A model generated the notes under the pieces. It saw only the letters and a list, made by a program, of their open reading frames with translations. It had not been told where the DNA came from and ran no database searches. From positions 4,526,001-4,590,000 of the forward strand of contig OZ245995.1 in the NCBI GenBank assembly GCA_965230185.1: 64,000 bases of DNA, written 5' to 3'. Both the position numbers and the translations under genes were made by a program. Source of the DNA: Motiliproteus sp965230185 (GTDB taxonomy: Bacteria; Pseudomonadota; Gammaproteobacteria; Pseudomonadales; Balneatricaceae). This document shows, piece by piece, positions 24,294 through 34,000 of the stretch. The stretch's first letter is position 1, and the number at the start of each line of letters is the position of its first letter.

Positions 24294-25823
24294 CTACAGG
24301 CTGTTGAGGAACTTCAGCAACGCTTCTCGCTCCTCCTTTGACAGCTGCTTATAGCGGTTCTTCGCCTGTTCGGCTTCTCCACCATGCCAGAGAATCGCCT
24401 CCTGAATATTACGGGCCCGGCCATCATGGAGAAAGTTGGTATGACCGTTGACCAGCTCGACCTTTCCGATACCCCACAGCGGTTGGGTCCGCCATTCGGT
24501 GGCAGACGCCTCAAAGTCGGGACGGCCCTTCAATCCTTCGCCCATATCGTGCAACAGCATATCGGTATAAGGATGAATCAACTGGTTCTCCAGTCTGGAG
24601 ATTTCACTGTCGCCGGTGGTGATGTTGGCTTTGTGACAGGCGAGACAACCTGCGCTGGCGAACAGCGCTTCACCTTTCAGAGCGATCGGATCATCCACAT
24701 CACGACGATACACCACTCCCAGCGTCTGCATGTAGGCGGTGACGTCGATCAGCTGGGCCGGTGTCATCTCGAAATCATCGCTCTGCAACGCCTGCAGACA
24801 ATCGGCCTGCTCCGGCTCGCAGTTCTGTCTTGCCTTGTGGTCAGTCATCTCATCGTCATGACGGTAGAGGAACAACGGGTTGTTCAGTCCGAGGTCGAAA
24901 TAGGCCGCTTCCGCCGACTGCTGGCGCAGGTCGAAGGTGCCTGCCTTCCAGCCGAAACGCCCGACCACCTCACCGCCGCGCTCACGATCCCAGACCCTGT
25001 TCACCCGTCCCGAAATGCCGTCGCCGTCGGCGTCCTCCGGATCGGCCCAGGCCAGCATATCCTCTTCCCGTATAGCCTCCAACAGGCCCAGTCCGTACAC
25101 CTGCGGACCGAAGCGCATATCGTAGATGGTCTCTTCCGGCAGCGGACCATAAGCCAGATTCTTAATAATGAACTCCGGCTTGCGGAGACTGTAAGTTTCG
25201 CCACCGGGCAGGGTTCCGGTTTCCGCTTCAACCCACTTTACCCGCACAAAAGCCTCCGGTCTGACACCGGCAACCGCCTTGTCGCTGAGCTGATGACCAT
25301 AGCCAGGAGGGGACAGCGGAGCTCCATAAGGGCCTTCACCCGGGATGGATACGCGGACAAAGCCCTCCATCAGCGGCATAGTCTCATCCTTCGGTGGAGC
25401 GCCCCGACCATCGGCCGGATGGCAGCTTTCGCAGGAGGTGGCACTGTAGTGAGGACCGAGACCATCGTTATCGCTGGAAAACCCGGGCGCCAGCGCTGGT
25501 TGCAGAGGGCGTTCGAAAAAACCGTCTCCCCGGTCAAAGGCGGCGGACAAACCCCACCCCATATTGGGTATTTCCTGGGCGAAGGTTTCGCCGCTACTGG
25601 AATGGAAATGGGTAGTATCTCCCCCCGAAAGACTTCTGGGGTTCTCATTCTCCAGATAGCTCATCAGGCTCGGATCCTCATAGGGAGCGTAAGGAGCCCA
25701 GAAAGTCCTGTAGGCCTGCACAGCCAGCACAGCCACCGATAGAGCCAGCACACCGAGACCTGCTTTCAGAAACAGAGAGCGTCCTCGCGTCGGGGAAGCG
25801 CCTTGCGTCGTTGCATTGCTCAT
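24294..25823 (-). CDS. DUF1111 di-heme cytochrome (thiol-oxidoreductase-like)
   Basis: A 509-aa protein anchored or exported by an N-terminal hydrophobic segment (about 17-37). It has two covalent heme motifs, CESCH (131-135) and CLACH (393-397), and the family block HNFLHDGRA-like NFLHDGRARNIQEAILWHGGEAE near the C-terminus. DUF1111 proteins resemble MauG/CcP di-heme peroxidases and are found in iron- or copper-responsive loci of marine bacteria. The gene is 12 bp after the membrane-protein gene on the same strand, and both are behind a Fur-like promoter. The substrate is unknown; an oxidase or reductase partner for iron is plausible. Confidence 0.85.
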   Translation of the reverse strand: MSNATTQGASPTRGRSLFLKAGLGVLALSVAVLAVQAYRTFWAPYAPYEDPSLMSYLENENPRSLSGGDTTHFHSSSGETFAQEIPNMGWGLSAAFDRGDGFFERPLQPALAPGFSSDNDGLGPHYSATSCESCHPADGRGAPPKDETMPLMEGFVRVSIPGEGPYGAPLSPPGYGHQLSDKAVAGVRPEAFVRVKWVEAETGTLPGGETYSLRKPEFIIKNLAYGPLPEETIYDMRFGPQVYGLGLLEAIREEDMLAWADPEDADGDGISGRVNRVWDRERGGEVVGRFGWKAGTFDLRQQSAEAAYFDLGLNNPLFLYRHDDEMTDHKARQNCEPEQADCLQALQSDDFEMTPAQLIDVTAYMQTLGVVYRRDVDDPIALKGEALFASAGCLACHKANITTGDSEISRLENQLIHPYTDMLLHDMGEGLKGRPDFEASATEWRTQPLWGIGKVELVNGHTNFLHDGRARNIQEAILWHGGEAEQAKNRYKQLSKEEREALLKFLNSL

Positions 25824-25835
25824 CCTGCTTACCCC

Positions 25836-26399
25836 TCACCCGACCGCTGTGGAATTGGCGTCGACTCTGGCGCCATCACCGATGCGACTGTTCTGGTTGC
25901 GAGTCAGGTAAAGACGAAGACAGACAAGGAATACGAAGATGAACACCAGCCAGATCAGGTAACCGAGCAGCAGGGTGGAGTAGATAGTTTCGGTTTCAAT
26001 CCAGACACTGAAGAAGAAATAGGCGTACCAGGAACCGCCGGCGAAGACCGGGCCCAGCCACATGGAGATTTTACGGTATTCCATAGCAAAGGCATTGGTA
26101 AAGATCACCGAAAAGATCGTCAGCCGCATCAGCAGTTCCGGATTATCGGTCCAGTAGATAAAGTTATTGATATGGTAGTTGTAGATAAAAGTGGTGACTT
26201 CGGACACCATCACCAGCACCATGCCAATGCGCAGAATGGTGTAGACGATATGCATCATCCGTTTCTCCTCGGCTACGGTGTGCCCTTTAGCGACGACGAA
26301 GAAGTAGAAAGTCATGGCGATCGTGGACACTCCCAGGCAGAGTCCGACCGTGTATACCCGGAATAGCTTGGAGAGGTAAAGCAGTTCAAGTTCAGACAT
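25836..26399 (-). CDS. Multi-pass membrane protein paired with the di-heme cytochrome
   Basis: A 187-aa protein with five hydrophobic segments (about 13-35, 48-68, 84-103, 112-132, 140-162). Several His residues lie in or near the helices (HTVAEEKRMMHIVY, NYHINN), so heme or metal binding is conceivable. The family was not recognised. It is the first gene of a two-gene unit with the DUF1111 cytochrome (12-bp gap), suggesting a membrane electron-transfer pair. Confidence 0.7.
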   Translation of the reverse strand: MSELELLYLSKLFRVYTVGLCLGVSTIAMTFYFFVVAKGHTVAEEKRMMHIVYTILRIGMVLVMVSEVTTFIYNYHINNFIYWTDNPELLMRLTIFSVIFTNAFAMEYRKISMWLGPVFAGGSWYAYFFFSVWIETETIYSTLLLGYLIWLVFIFVFLVCLRLYLTRNQNSRIGDGARVDANSTAVG

Positions 26400-26530
26400 A
26401 GCGCCCTCTTAGTTTTTGTACAGTATTTTCAGCTTCCGGAAACGGTCGGTATTGCCATCCCCGGCCCGACAGCACCGGTTAATCTGTTATCGACGAACGA
26501 GTCAGCCCCTTGCCGGCTGAGTAATCCAGC

Positions 26531-26573
26531 ATACTAACATCAGACTTACGAATTGTAATACGAATTGTTATCG
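26531..26573 (-). promoter_or_regulatory. Promoter with Fur-like site for the DUF1111 unit
   Basis: On the minus strand -35 TTACAA (26558-26553), a 16-nt spacer and -10 TAGTAT (26536-26531). Immediately upstream, CGATAACAATTCGTA (26573-26559) is a weak Fur-like repeat (about 9-10 of 14) that shares the AAC-n-ATTCG core with the small-RNA site. TACGAATTGT is also directly repeated nearby. Confidence 0.45.
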
Positions 26574-26918
26574 TTAGCTTTTTATCCATCTATACCCTTC
26601 GAAAGAGACTCTGTACCAGCCTGAAGGTGGGGCCGGGACTCCCCGATCCCCCCTTGCCCCTGATGCTATTGGTACGGTAGTCAGCAGATACCGGTATCCA
26701 TCGGAGTAATATGAATCACCACCTCCGAATCTGATAAATATCAAACAGCATCTGTCGATATATACTTACCTGCAGTTGCCAGTCTCCGATGCCTGCCGTG
26801 AGACAGCCGCAGAACAGTGTCAGCTGATTTCTGCCAGCGGTCCGGTAACGGTCTGTGCTGATATCACCAGCCCGGCTCCTGATGCAGGGCACACTCTAAT
26901 CACAGGGAATCTCATACT
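26574..26918. other. Intergenic region before the DUF4197 gene
   Basis: No gene seen. The part after about 26690 is richer in AT (TGATAAATATCAAACAGC) and probably contains the promoter for the next plus-strand gene, but no clear -35/-10 pair stood out. Confidence 0.4.
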
Positions 26919-27680
26919 ATGAAATCACTGTTCTTGCGGGCACTTGTGGCCCTGTTTCTGGTAGCAGGAATTCCGGCCCACAGCATTGCCGGCTGGGGTG
27001 ATCTGCTGAAAAAGATTGAAGAGAAGGGAGCGGAAGTCCTCGATCAGAGCGGTGCCGGTGGCAACGCCGTCGGCAACCTGGACACCGAGACGCTGATTAT
27101 GGGTCTGAAGGAGGCGCTGGAAGTCGGTACCCGTCGCGCCGTCGATGAAGTATCAAAGACCGACGGCTATTTCGGCAACCCAAAGATTCGCGTTCCGATG
27201 CCGGATACGGTCGACAAAACGACCGGCCTGTTACGCAAGTTCGGTCTCGGTTCGCTGGTGGATGACTTTGAGCTCAGCATGAACCGCGCCGCTGAAAAAG
27301 CGGCCCCCCAGGCCACCGAGTATTTTCTCAGCGCCCTGCGGGAGATGTCTTTCGAAGACGCCCGGAAGATCTATGAAGGCAGCGACGATGCAGCCACGCA
27401 GTACTTCCGGGACAGGACCTCCGCTGATCTGGAGTCGGTATTTAAGCCAATTATTCGTGAAACCATGGAAGAGGTCGGCGTCACCCGTTATTACCAGCAA
27501 CTTGTTGACGAGGCCGGAAAGTACCCGCTGGTCGGTGATATGGATCTGAACCTTGAGAACCATGTTACCGATAAGGCTCTGGATGGTCTGTTCATGATGC
27601 TGGCCGCCGAAGAGAAGCGTATTCGTGAAGATCCGGTAGCTCGCTCAACTGAGTTACTGAAACAGGTCTTTGGCCAGTAA
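26919..27680 (+). CDS. DUF4197 family exported protein
   Basis: A 253-aa protein with a signal peptide (about 1-24). The body is mostly helical and matches DUF4197 features: GLKEALEVGTRRAVDEVS near the start, GYFGNPKIRVPMP, and helices AAEKAAPQATEYFLSALREM and YFRDRTSADLESVFKPII. Function is unknown in the family; these are periplasmic or lipoprotein-like proteins. It precedes the MscS gene by 70 bp on the same strand. Confidence 0.85.
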   Translation: MKSLFLRALVALFLVAGIPAHSIAGWGDLLKKIEEKGAEVLDQSGAGGNAVGNLDTETLIMGLKEALEVGTRRAVDEVSKTDGYFGNPKIRVPMPDTVDKTTGLLRKFGLGSLVDDFELSMNRAAEKAAPQATEYFLSALREMSFEDARKIYEGSDDAATQYFRDRTSADLESVFKPIIRETMEEVGVTRYYQQLVDEAGKYPLVGDMDLNLENHVTDKALDGLFMMLAAEEKRIREDPVARSTELLKQVFGQ

Positions 27681-27749
27681 CGGCAGCTCCACAGCCATCC
27701 CCGCGATGATTCTGTCCTTCCGCCCTGTAACAGAGTAAGGAACCTGAAC

Positions 27750-28598
27750 ATGGAAAATATCGATATTGCGATGCTGGATAAATACAGAGACCTGATTATC
27801 GAATACGCCACTCTGTACGGCAGCAAGATACTGCTGGCATTGCTGACGCTGATTATCGGCCTCTGGATCATTCGCTGGCTGGTGGCCGGTTTTGATAAAG
27901 CGCTGAAAGCGGCAAAAGTGGAAGAGACCCTGACGATCTTCCTTGAAAAGCTGGTTGGCACCATCTTTAAAGTCCTGCTGCTGATCAGTGTTGCCGCCAT
28001 GATCGGCATCGAGACCACCTCCTTTATCGCCATCTTCGGTGCCGCTGGTCTGGCCGTCGGTCTGGCGCTGCAGGGCAGCCTTTCCAATTTTGCCGGCGGA
28101 GTCCTCATTCTGCTGTTTAAACCCTTTAAAGTCGGGGATTTCGTCGAAGTTCAGGGTTATTCCGGCACTGTCAGAGAGATTCAGATCTTCAACACCATCC
28201 TTCATACCGGTGACCGTAAAACGGTAATCATACCCAACGGCCCAATCTCCAACGGCAGTATCGTCAACTACTCGCTGAGTCCGACCCGGCGTGTCGATAT
28301 GGTATTCGGCATCGGCTATAACGATGATCTGAAGAAAGCCCGGGATCTGCTACAAAGGCTGGTTGACGAGGATGAGCGTATCCTCAGAGAGGAAGATAAT
28401 CAGATCGTGCTGTCGGAGCTGGCCGCCAGCTCAGTGAATTTTACTGTCCGGATTTTTGTGAAATCCGCTGACTACTGGAGTGTTTATTTCGATATGCAGC
28501 AGAAGGTGAAACTGGCCTTTGACGAAGAAGGAATCTCCATCCCCTACCCCCAGCAGGATGTTCACCTCCACCAGCAACAGATAAGCAACAACGCCTGA
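27750..28598 (+). CDS. Small-conductance mechanosensitive channel (MscS family)
   Basis: A 282-aa MscS-type channel with three membrane helices. The pore-lining TM3 reads GAAGLAVGLALQGSLSNFAGGVLILLFKPFKVGDFV, the strongest family signature, followed by the beta domain (VIIPNGPISNGSIVNYS) and a C-terminal alpha/beta vestibule. The length is close to E. coli MscS (286). AAGGA stands 8 nt before ATG, and a terminator follows. Confidence 0.95.
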   Translation: MENIDIAMLDKYRDLIIEYATLYGSKILLALLTLIIGLWIIRWLVAGFDKALKAAKVEETLTIFLEKLVGTIFKVLLLISVAAMIGIETTSFIAIFGAAGLAVGLALQGSLSNFAGGVLILLFKPFKVGDFVEVQGYSGTVREIQIFNTILHTGDRKTVIIPNGPISNGSIVNYSLSPTRRVDMVFGIGYNDDLKKARDLLQRLVDEDERILREEDNQIVLSELAASSVNFTVRIFVKSADYWSVYFDMQQKVKLAFDEEGISIPYPQQDVHLHQQQISNNA

Positions 28599-28630
28599 CC
28601 GACACCGGAGTCCATGGGACGCTTCCCCGA

Positions 28631-28656
28631 AAAAGGCCCGCCGGGCGGGCTTTTTT
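28631..28656 (+). terminator. Intrinsic terminator after the MscS gene
   Basis: The stem GCCCGCC/GGCGGGC with a very short loop is followed by six T, 33 bp after the stop. Confidence 0.85.
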
Positions 28657-28879
28657 GCTATCGAGTTCTATCGCCGCAGTAACTCTGCGTGCATAACCCG
28701 CAGAATTTATGTAAATTTTACTGATCGTAACCGAACAATCAGCCACAGAGCCGTTGCCATAGGCTACACTGCTCTGGACTGAAAAAATGCTGGTGGCACG
28801 GTTCCGCTCTCTGCTTCTACTGAGCATTCGGAATCGCGGCCGGGTATGGAATGCTACGTTAAGGACTGACAGCCCCATC

Positions 28880-30859
28880 ATGATCCGTCCCTCACGATTT
28901 TTGTACTTTGCTGTACTGACAAGCCTGGTAACCGTTCTCGGGCTCACCCTGGTCTATCGCCACTACGCCGTTGAGACGCTGCTTCAGAACCGCACCGCTA
29001 TCGACCAGCTCGGTATCCAGCTGACACCGCGCCCCTCTGTGACCGATCGGAGCCAGTCCGTCGCTGAGCCAGCCTGGAAACCCCTGCAGCAACAGTTACG
29101 GCAGACCAGCACACAACTGGGGATCACCAGCGCAGTACTCTACGACGACAGCAGCAAACTGCTGTTCAGCCTGGGAAGGCCCCAATCACAGAACCTGTCC
29201 CTGCGCTACCCGCAGAAAGACACCGACGCTGACCCGGCTTACCTGCTGTCACCGGACCTGTTCTCTCTGCTGGGCCTTGCCAACAGCGAAGGCGCTCTGA
29301 TTGTCACCCGAACGCCCTGGACTACGGCTACCGGTCTTCACGCCACCCTCCGGACCGAATCCGATGCCAGCTCGCAGCTGAATGCCATTACCCGGGTTCA
29401 GTGGCAGATAGCCATGCTGTCGGCTGTCGCAATGACGATACTCTGCCTGTACATGTACCGGGTACTGCATCGAAAGCAGAAGCAGATCACCACTCACCAG
29501 CAGGAGGATTCCAGGGCTCGCCACAAGGCAGGTCACGACGCCCTGACCGGGCTGCCCAATCGCAGCCTGCTCAATGATCGGCTGGAGCAGGCAGTGGACC
29601 ACGCCCGACGTCACCAGCGCACCCTGGTACTGATGTTTCTCGATCTGGATGGCTTTAAACCGGTCAACGACACCCTGGGCCATAAAGCCGGTGATAAATT
29701 GCTTCAGCAGATATCCCGACGGCTCAGTCAGTGTGTCCGCGAAGGAGATACGGTCGCCCGTCTCGGCGGTGATGAATTTGTACTGGTGCTGCCGTTATTC
29801 GACAGTCGCTACAGCGAACAGATCTCTGAAGTCGCCGACCGGGTACTCAGCAGCGTTTCGACACCGATTATTCTGAAAGGGAAAGAGATCAGACTGGGGT
29901 GCAGCATCGGCATCAGCCGCTTTCCCGCCGACGGCGCCGACGCCGAGACACTGTTGCAACACGCCGATGCGGCAATGTATCGGGCCAAGGCACTGGGACG
30001 AAATAACTACAAGTTTTTCAGCCAGCAGCAGAACAGCACCTTCAGCTCAGGTGGTCGCTCCGATATCAATCTGCTGCAGGCCCTGGAGCGGGACGAATTC
30101 TGCCTGCTGTACCGACCCCGCCTGGATCTGAGCAGCGGCTGTGTCAGCGGCCTGATTGTCGAACTGCACTGGAAGCGCCCCGGTTTCGGCCTGGTGCCGG
30201 CGGAACAGCTGATAAACGCTGGTAACAGTCGGGACGACCTGTGCCAGATCGGCCACTGGATACTGGAATCGACCTGTCTGCAGGCACGGTTATGGCAACA
30301 GAAGAAACTGAGCTGCGGGCCGATCACCCTCAGAATCAGTATGAATCTGTTCAGAGTGGCTGATCTTCATTCCGCTGTCACCCAGACGCTGAATCAGAGC
30401 CGGCTGGATCCCGACCTGCTGGATCTAGACCTGACCGGCTGCCTGTCCAGCCTGGCCGCTGAACAGCTGGACGCGCTGATCGTGGAGCTGAAGAGAGCCG
30501 GCGTCCGGATCAGCATCGACGGCATGGTGCCGGAGCTGATCAGTACCGCACGAATGGCCGTCGATCAGTATCGTATCGGTGCAGACTGCGTCGAACAGCT
30601 CTGCAAAGAGCCGGCGGAAACCGCTGCAGCGGAGATCCTCATCAGCCTGGGCCGGAAACTATCCAGACCCGTGACCGCCGAGGGCATCACCAGTGCAGCA
30701 CAGCTGAAATGGCTGAAACGCCGCGCCTGCAGTTCCGCCGAAGGTAGCTGGATCAGCGCGCCCCTTTCAGCCACCGAGCTGCAGGAGTTCGTCCACGCCC
30801 GTCGGCAGAAAAGGACTCCCGGCAGTACGACACCATCCGATATCTCGGAATGCGTCTGA
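28880..30859 (+). CDS. GGDEF protein with a degenerate EAL domain
   Basis: A 659-aa membrane signalling protein. Two membrane helices (about 8-26 and 178-195) flank a periplasmic sensor domain. The GGDEF domain (about 210-380) keeps the active site GGDEF (296-300) and an RxxD inhibitory site (287-290), so it should make cyclic di-GMP. The EAL domain (about 395-640) has lost its signature: the EAL position reads IVE in GLIVELHW, and the later DDFG block reads IDGMVPE. It is therefore probably a non-catalytic binding domain. The ATG at 28880 was chosen because the 31 earlier codons are unlike a signal and precede the natural helix. Confidence 0.88.
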   Translation: MIRPSRFLYFAVLTSLVTVLGLTLVYRHYAVETLLQNRTAIDQLGIQLTPRPSVTDRSQSVAEPAWKPLQQQLRQTSTQLGITSAVLYDDSSKLLFSLGRPQSQNLSLRYPQKDTDADPAYLLSPDLFSLLGLANSEGALIVTRTPWTTATGLHATLRTESDASSQLNAITRVQWQIAMLSAVAMTILCLYMYRVLHRKQKQITTHQQEDSRARHKAGHDALTGLPNRSLLNDRLEQAVDHARRHQRTLVLMFLDLDGFKPVNDTLGHKAGDKLLQQISRRLSQCVREGDTVARLGGDEFVLVLPLFDSRYSEQISEVADRVLSSVSTPIILKGKEIRLGCSIGISRFPADGADAETLLQHADAAMYRAKALGRNNYKFFSQQQNSTFSSGGRSDINLLQALERDEFCLLYRPRLDLSSGCVSGLIVELHWKRPGFGLVPAEQLINAGNSRDDLCQIGHWILESTCLQARLWQQKKLSCGPITLRISMNLFRVADLHSAVTQTLNQSRLDPDLLDLDLTGCLSSLAAEQLDALIVELKRAGVRISIDGMVPELISTARMAVDQYRIGADCVEQLCKEPAETAAAEILISLGRKLSRPVTAEGITSAAQLKWLKRRACSSAEGSWISAPLSATELQEFVHARRQKRTPGSTTPSDISECV

Positions 30860-30969
30860 GTACAGACCGCTTCTCCGTCGCTGGACGCAGCCGCGCCCTT
30901 CGATGAAGCCGGGTTGCGACGGTTCCGCAACAAACTGTCGACAACCTCCGTCGCCGAACAACCAGGCAG

Positions 30970-31056
30970 CTATTCGGGGCGATGGTTGCCCCAGAACCAC
31001 CAGATAATAGCGCCAATCAGCAGCAGGCCGGCGCCGTTGACCAGTAACGCTTCCAT
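30970..31056 (-). CDS. 28-aa membrane peptide coupled to the copper ATPase
   Basis: Its ATG overlaps the ATPase stop codon (TAATG). It begins MEALLVNGAGLLLIGAIIWW, continues FWGNHRPE and stops, giving one membrane helix with an aromatic end. Small membrane proteins follow Cu-ATPases elsewhere (CcoS after CcoI), but this lacks the CcoS acidic tail. The segment resembles the N-terminal helix of cupredoxin-domain membrane proteins (IVWWFW). It may be an accessory subunit of the pump. Confidence 0.55.
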   Translation of the reverse strand: MEALLVNGAGLLLIGAIIWWFWGNHRPE

Positions 31057-34000
31057 TATTGATCCCCCCCGGTTTTCCGACTGACCCGGAACAACCGCAA
31101 CCGATTGGCATTGGATACCACAGTCACCGATGACAGCGACATCGCCACGCCGGCAATGACCGGATTCAGCAGAATCCCCAGCATCGGATAGAGCACACCG
31201 GCCGCCACCGGAATGCCCAGACTGTTATAGAGAAAGGCGCCCCAGAGATTCTGGCGGATATTCTTCAGACAGGCGCGACTCAGCTCGATTGCATCGACAA
31301 CACCATGCAGCGATCCGCGCATCAGGGTGATATCGGCACTTTCAATCGCCACATCGGTACCGGAGCCGATGGCAAAACCGACATCGGCTCGGGATAATGC
31401 CGGCGCATCGTTGATGCCATCCCCGGCCATCCCCACACGATTGCCGGCCGCCTGGAGTTCGCAGATAGCTGCCAGTTTATCTTCCGGCATTAATCCCGCC
31501 CGATATTCATCCAGACCGGTAAGCTCCGCAACCGCAGCGGCGGTTGCCGGGTTATCACCGGTCAGCATGATGACCCTGATGCCATCCTCCTGCAGCCGGT
31601 GTATCGCTTCAGCAGCATCCGGTTTCAATGGATCGGAGACCGCCAGTACCGCTTCCAGGCGGCCGTCAATCGCCAGCCAGATCACGGTACAGGCCTGTGC
31701 CTGCCACTGTTCGACAACGGCTCTGGCCTCGGTCAGCTGCACGCCATCACGCTCCATCAGTCGGGCATTGCCCAGCAGGATCTGACGGTCACCAGTACGT
31801 GCTTCGATTCCCATCCCGGCCAGCGCATTGAATTTATCAACAGTGGGAGCCTTATCAGCTCGACAGCCCTGTTGTTCCGCATAGCTGACCACTGCTTCCG
31901 CCAGCGGGTGTTCCGATCGTACTTCCAACGCTCGGGCCAGTCCCAGCAGCTCGATTTCCGGCAACCTGCCAAAGCAACGGAACCCGGTCACCGAAGGCCG
32001 GCCCAGAGTAATGGTGCCGGTCTTATCCAGTACCAGGGTATCCAGCTGGCTGGCCCGCTGCAGCGCCTCTCCGTTACGAATTAAAATGCCATACTCCGCC
32101 GCCTTACCAACACCGATCATGGTGGAGATCGGAGTCGCCAGTCCCAGCGCACAGGGGCAGGCGATAATCAGCACCGTACAGGCGGTCACCAGCATATAGA
32201 CCACCCGCGGCTCCGGGCCCAGATTGTACCAGGCCAGCGCTGTGAGCACCGCGATAATCAGCACCGTCGGTACGAACACCGCCGATACCCGATCGGCCAG
32301 TTGACTGATCGGCGGCTTACTGTTCTGAGCCCGACGCACCATTTCGATGATCTGCGCCAGGGCCGTATCCCGCCCCACCCGGGTCGCACGGTAGAGCAGA
32401 GTCCCGCTACGGTTCAGAGTCCCCGCCGACAGCTCATCCCCTTCAGCTTTGGCCACCGGGACCGGCTCCCCGGTCAGCATGGATTCATCCACCAGGCTGT
32501 GGCCTTCCACCACCTCGCCGTCCACCGGCAGCTGCTCCCCCGGTCGCACCCGAATCAGCTCACCCAGCGCCACCTGGTCAACGGCGATATCCAGCTCCTG
32601 CCCGTCGCGCAGCACTCTGGCTGTTTTTACGCGCAGATCCAGCAGCCGGCGAATGGCCCGTGTGGTTCTGCCACGGGCCCTCAACTCCAGCGCCTGACCC
32701 AGGTTAATCAGGCCGATGATCATCGCCGCCGCCTCAAAGTAGAGCCCCCGGGCTTCGGCCGGTAACCAGCCCGGAAACAGTACCACCACCATGGAATACA
32801 GCCAGGCGGCGCCGGTTCCGACGGCGATCAGGGTATCCATATTGGCGTTGTGGACCCGCAGGGCTTTCCAGGCACCGGTAAAGAAATGGCGACCCGCACT
32901 GAGCAGTACCGCCAGAGTCAGCATACCCACCACTCCCCACAGCAGGCGGTCGCTATCGGTGACCATGCTCATATCATGGATAAGGCCATACAGCATCAGC
33001 GGGATACCGAGACCCAGCCCAATCAGGGTATTCCGTATTCGGGTACGAAGCTCATCCCGTTCATTGGCTTCGCGACGAGCTTCCGCCTGTTCCGCATCCT
33101 CCACCACGACGGCGCCGTAACCGGCAGCTTCGACCGCACTGATCAGCCGTCCGGCATCGGCGTCCGCTTCACTGTCCTGCCAGAACACCTGGGCATTGCG
33201 ACTGCCAAAATTGACATTGGCGGCAGCGACGCCGGCCACCCCCTGCAACGCCTCTTCAACACTGCGGACACATGCCGCACAGGTCATACCGGACAAAGCC
33301 AGATGCACGGCAGCAGCATCGCCGGCGCCGCTATCGATTGCCAGTCTATCTGCATCCTGATCACCCGAGCCCGGCCCCTGGAGCTGCTCGGGGAATGCGT
33401 CACTGTCAGCCACCTCGCCAGCGGAGTTCTCCACCACCGACTGTGCGGTATAGCCCAGTTCCGCCAGGCACTCGATCAGCTCGTTCTCATTCAGCCGCGA
33501 ACGGATCTGCAGCCGTTTTTCCGGCAGGTCGGCGTCGACTTCAACCTCTGCATCCAGCTCGGCCAGCGCCTTACGGATTTTATTGAGGCAGCCGTTGCAT
33601 CTGACTCCCTCTACCTGCAGACAATGGAGCGGGCGATCTGCGATGCGGGCCGGATAGCCCAGTCCTTCCAGCTGCTCAATCAGCGCAGCTTCACCGAGCA
33701 GCGAACGGATCTGCAGCCGCTTTGCCGGCAGGTCGGCATCGACTTCAACCTCTGCGTCCAGCTCGGCCAGCACTTTACGAATTTTGTTAAGACAGCCATC
33801 GCATTTCACCCCCTCTACCTGCAGGCAATGGAGCTTGCGATCGGCCATGTGAGCCGGATAGCCCAGCCCTTCCAGCTGCTCAATCAACGCCGCTTCAACG
33901 AGCAGCGAACGGATCTTGAGTCGCTTTGCCGGCAGGTCGGCTTCGACCTCGGCGTCGGCATCCAGCTCAGTCAGCGCTTTACGGATTTTGTTAAGACAGC

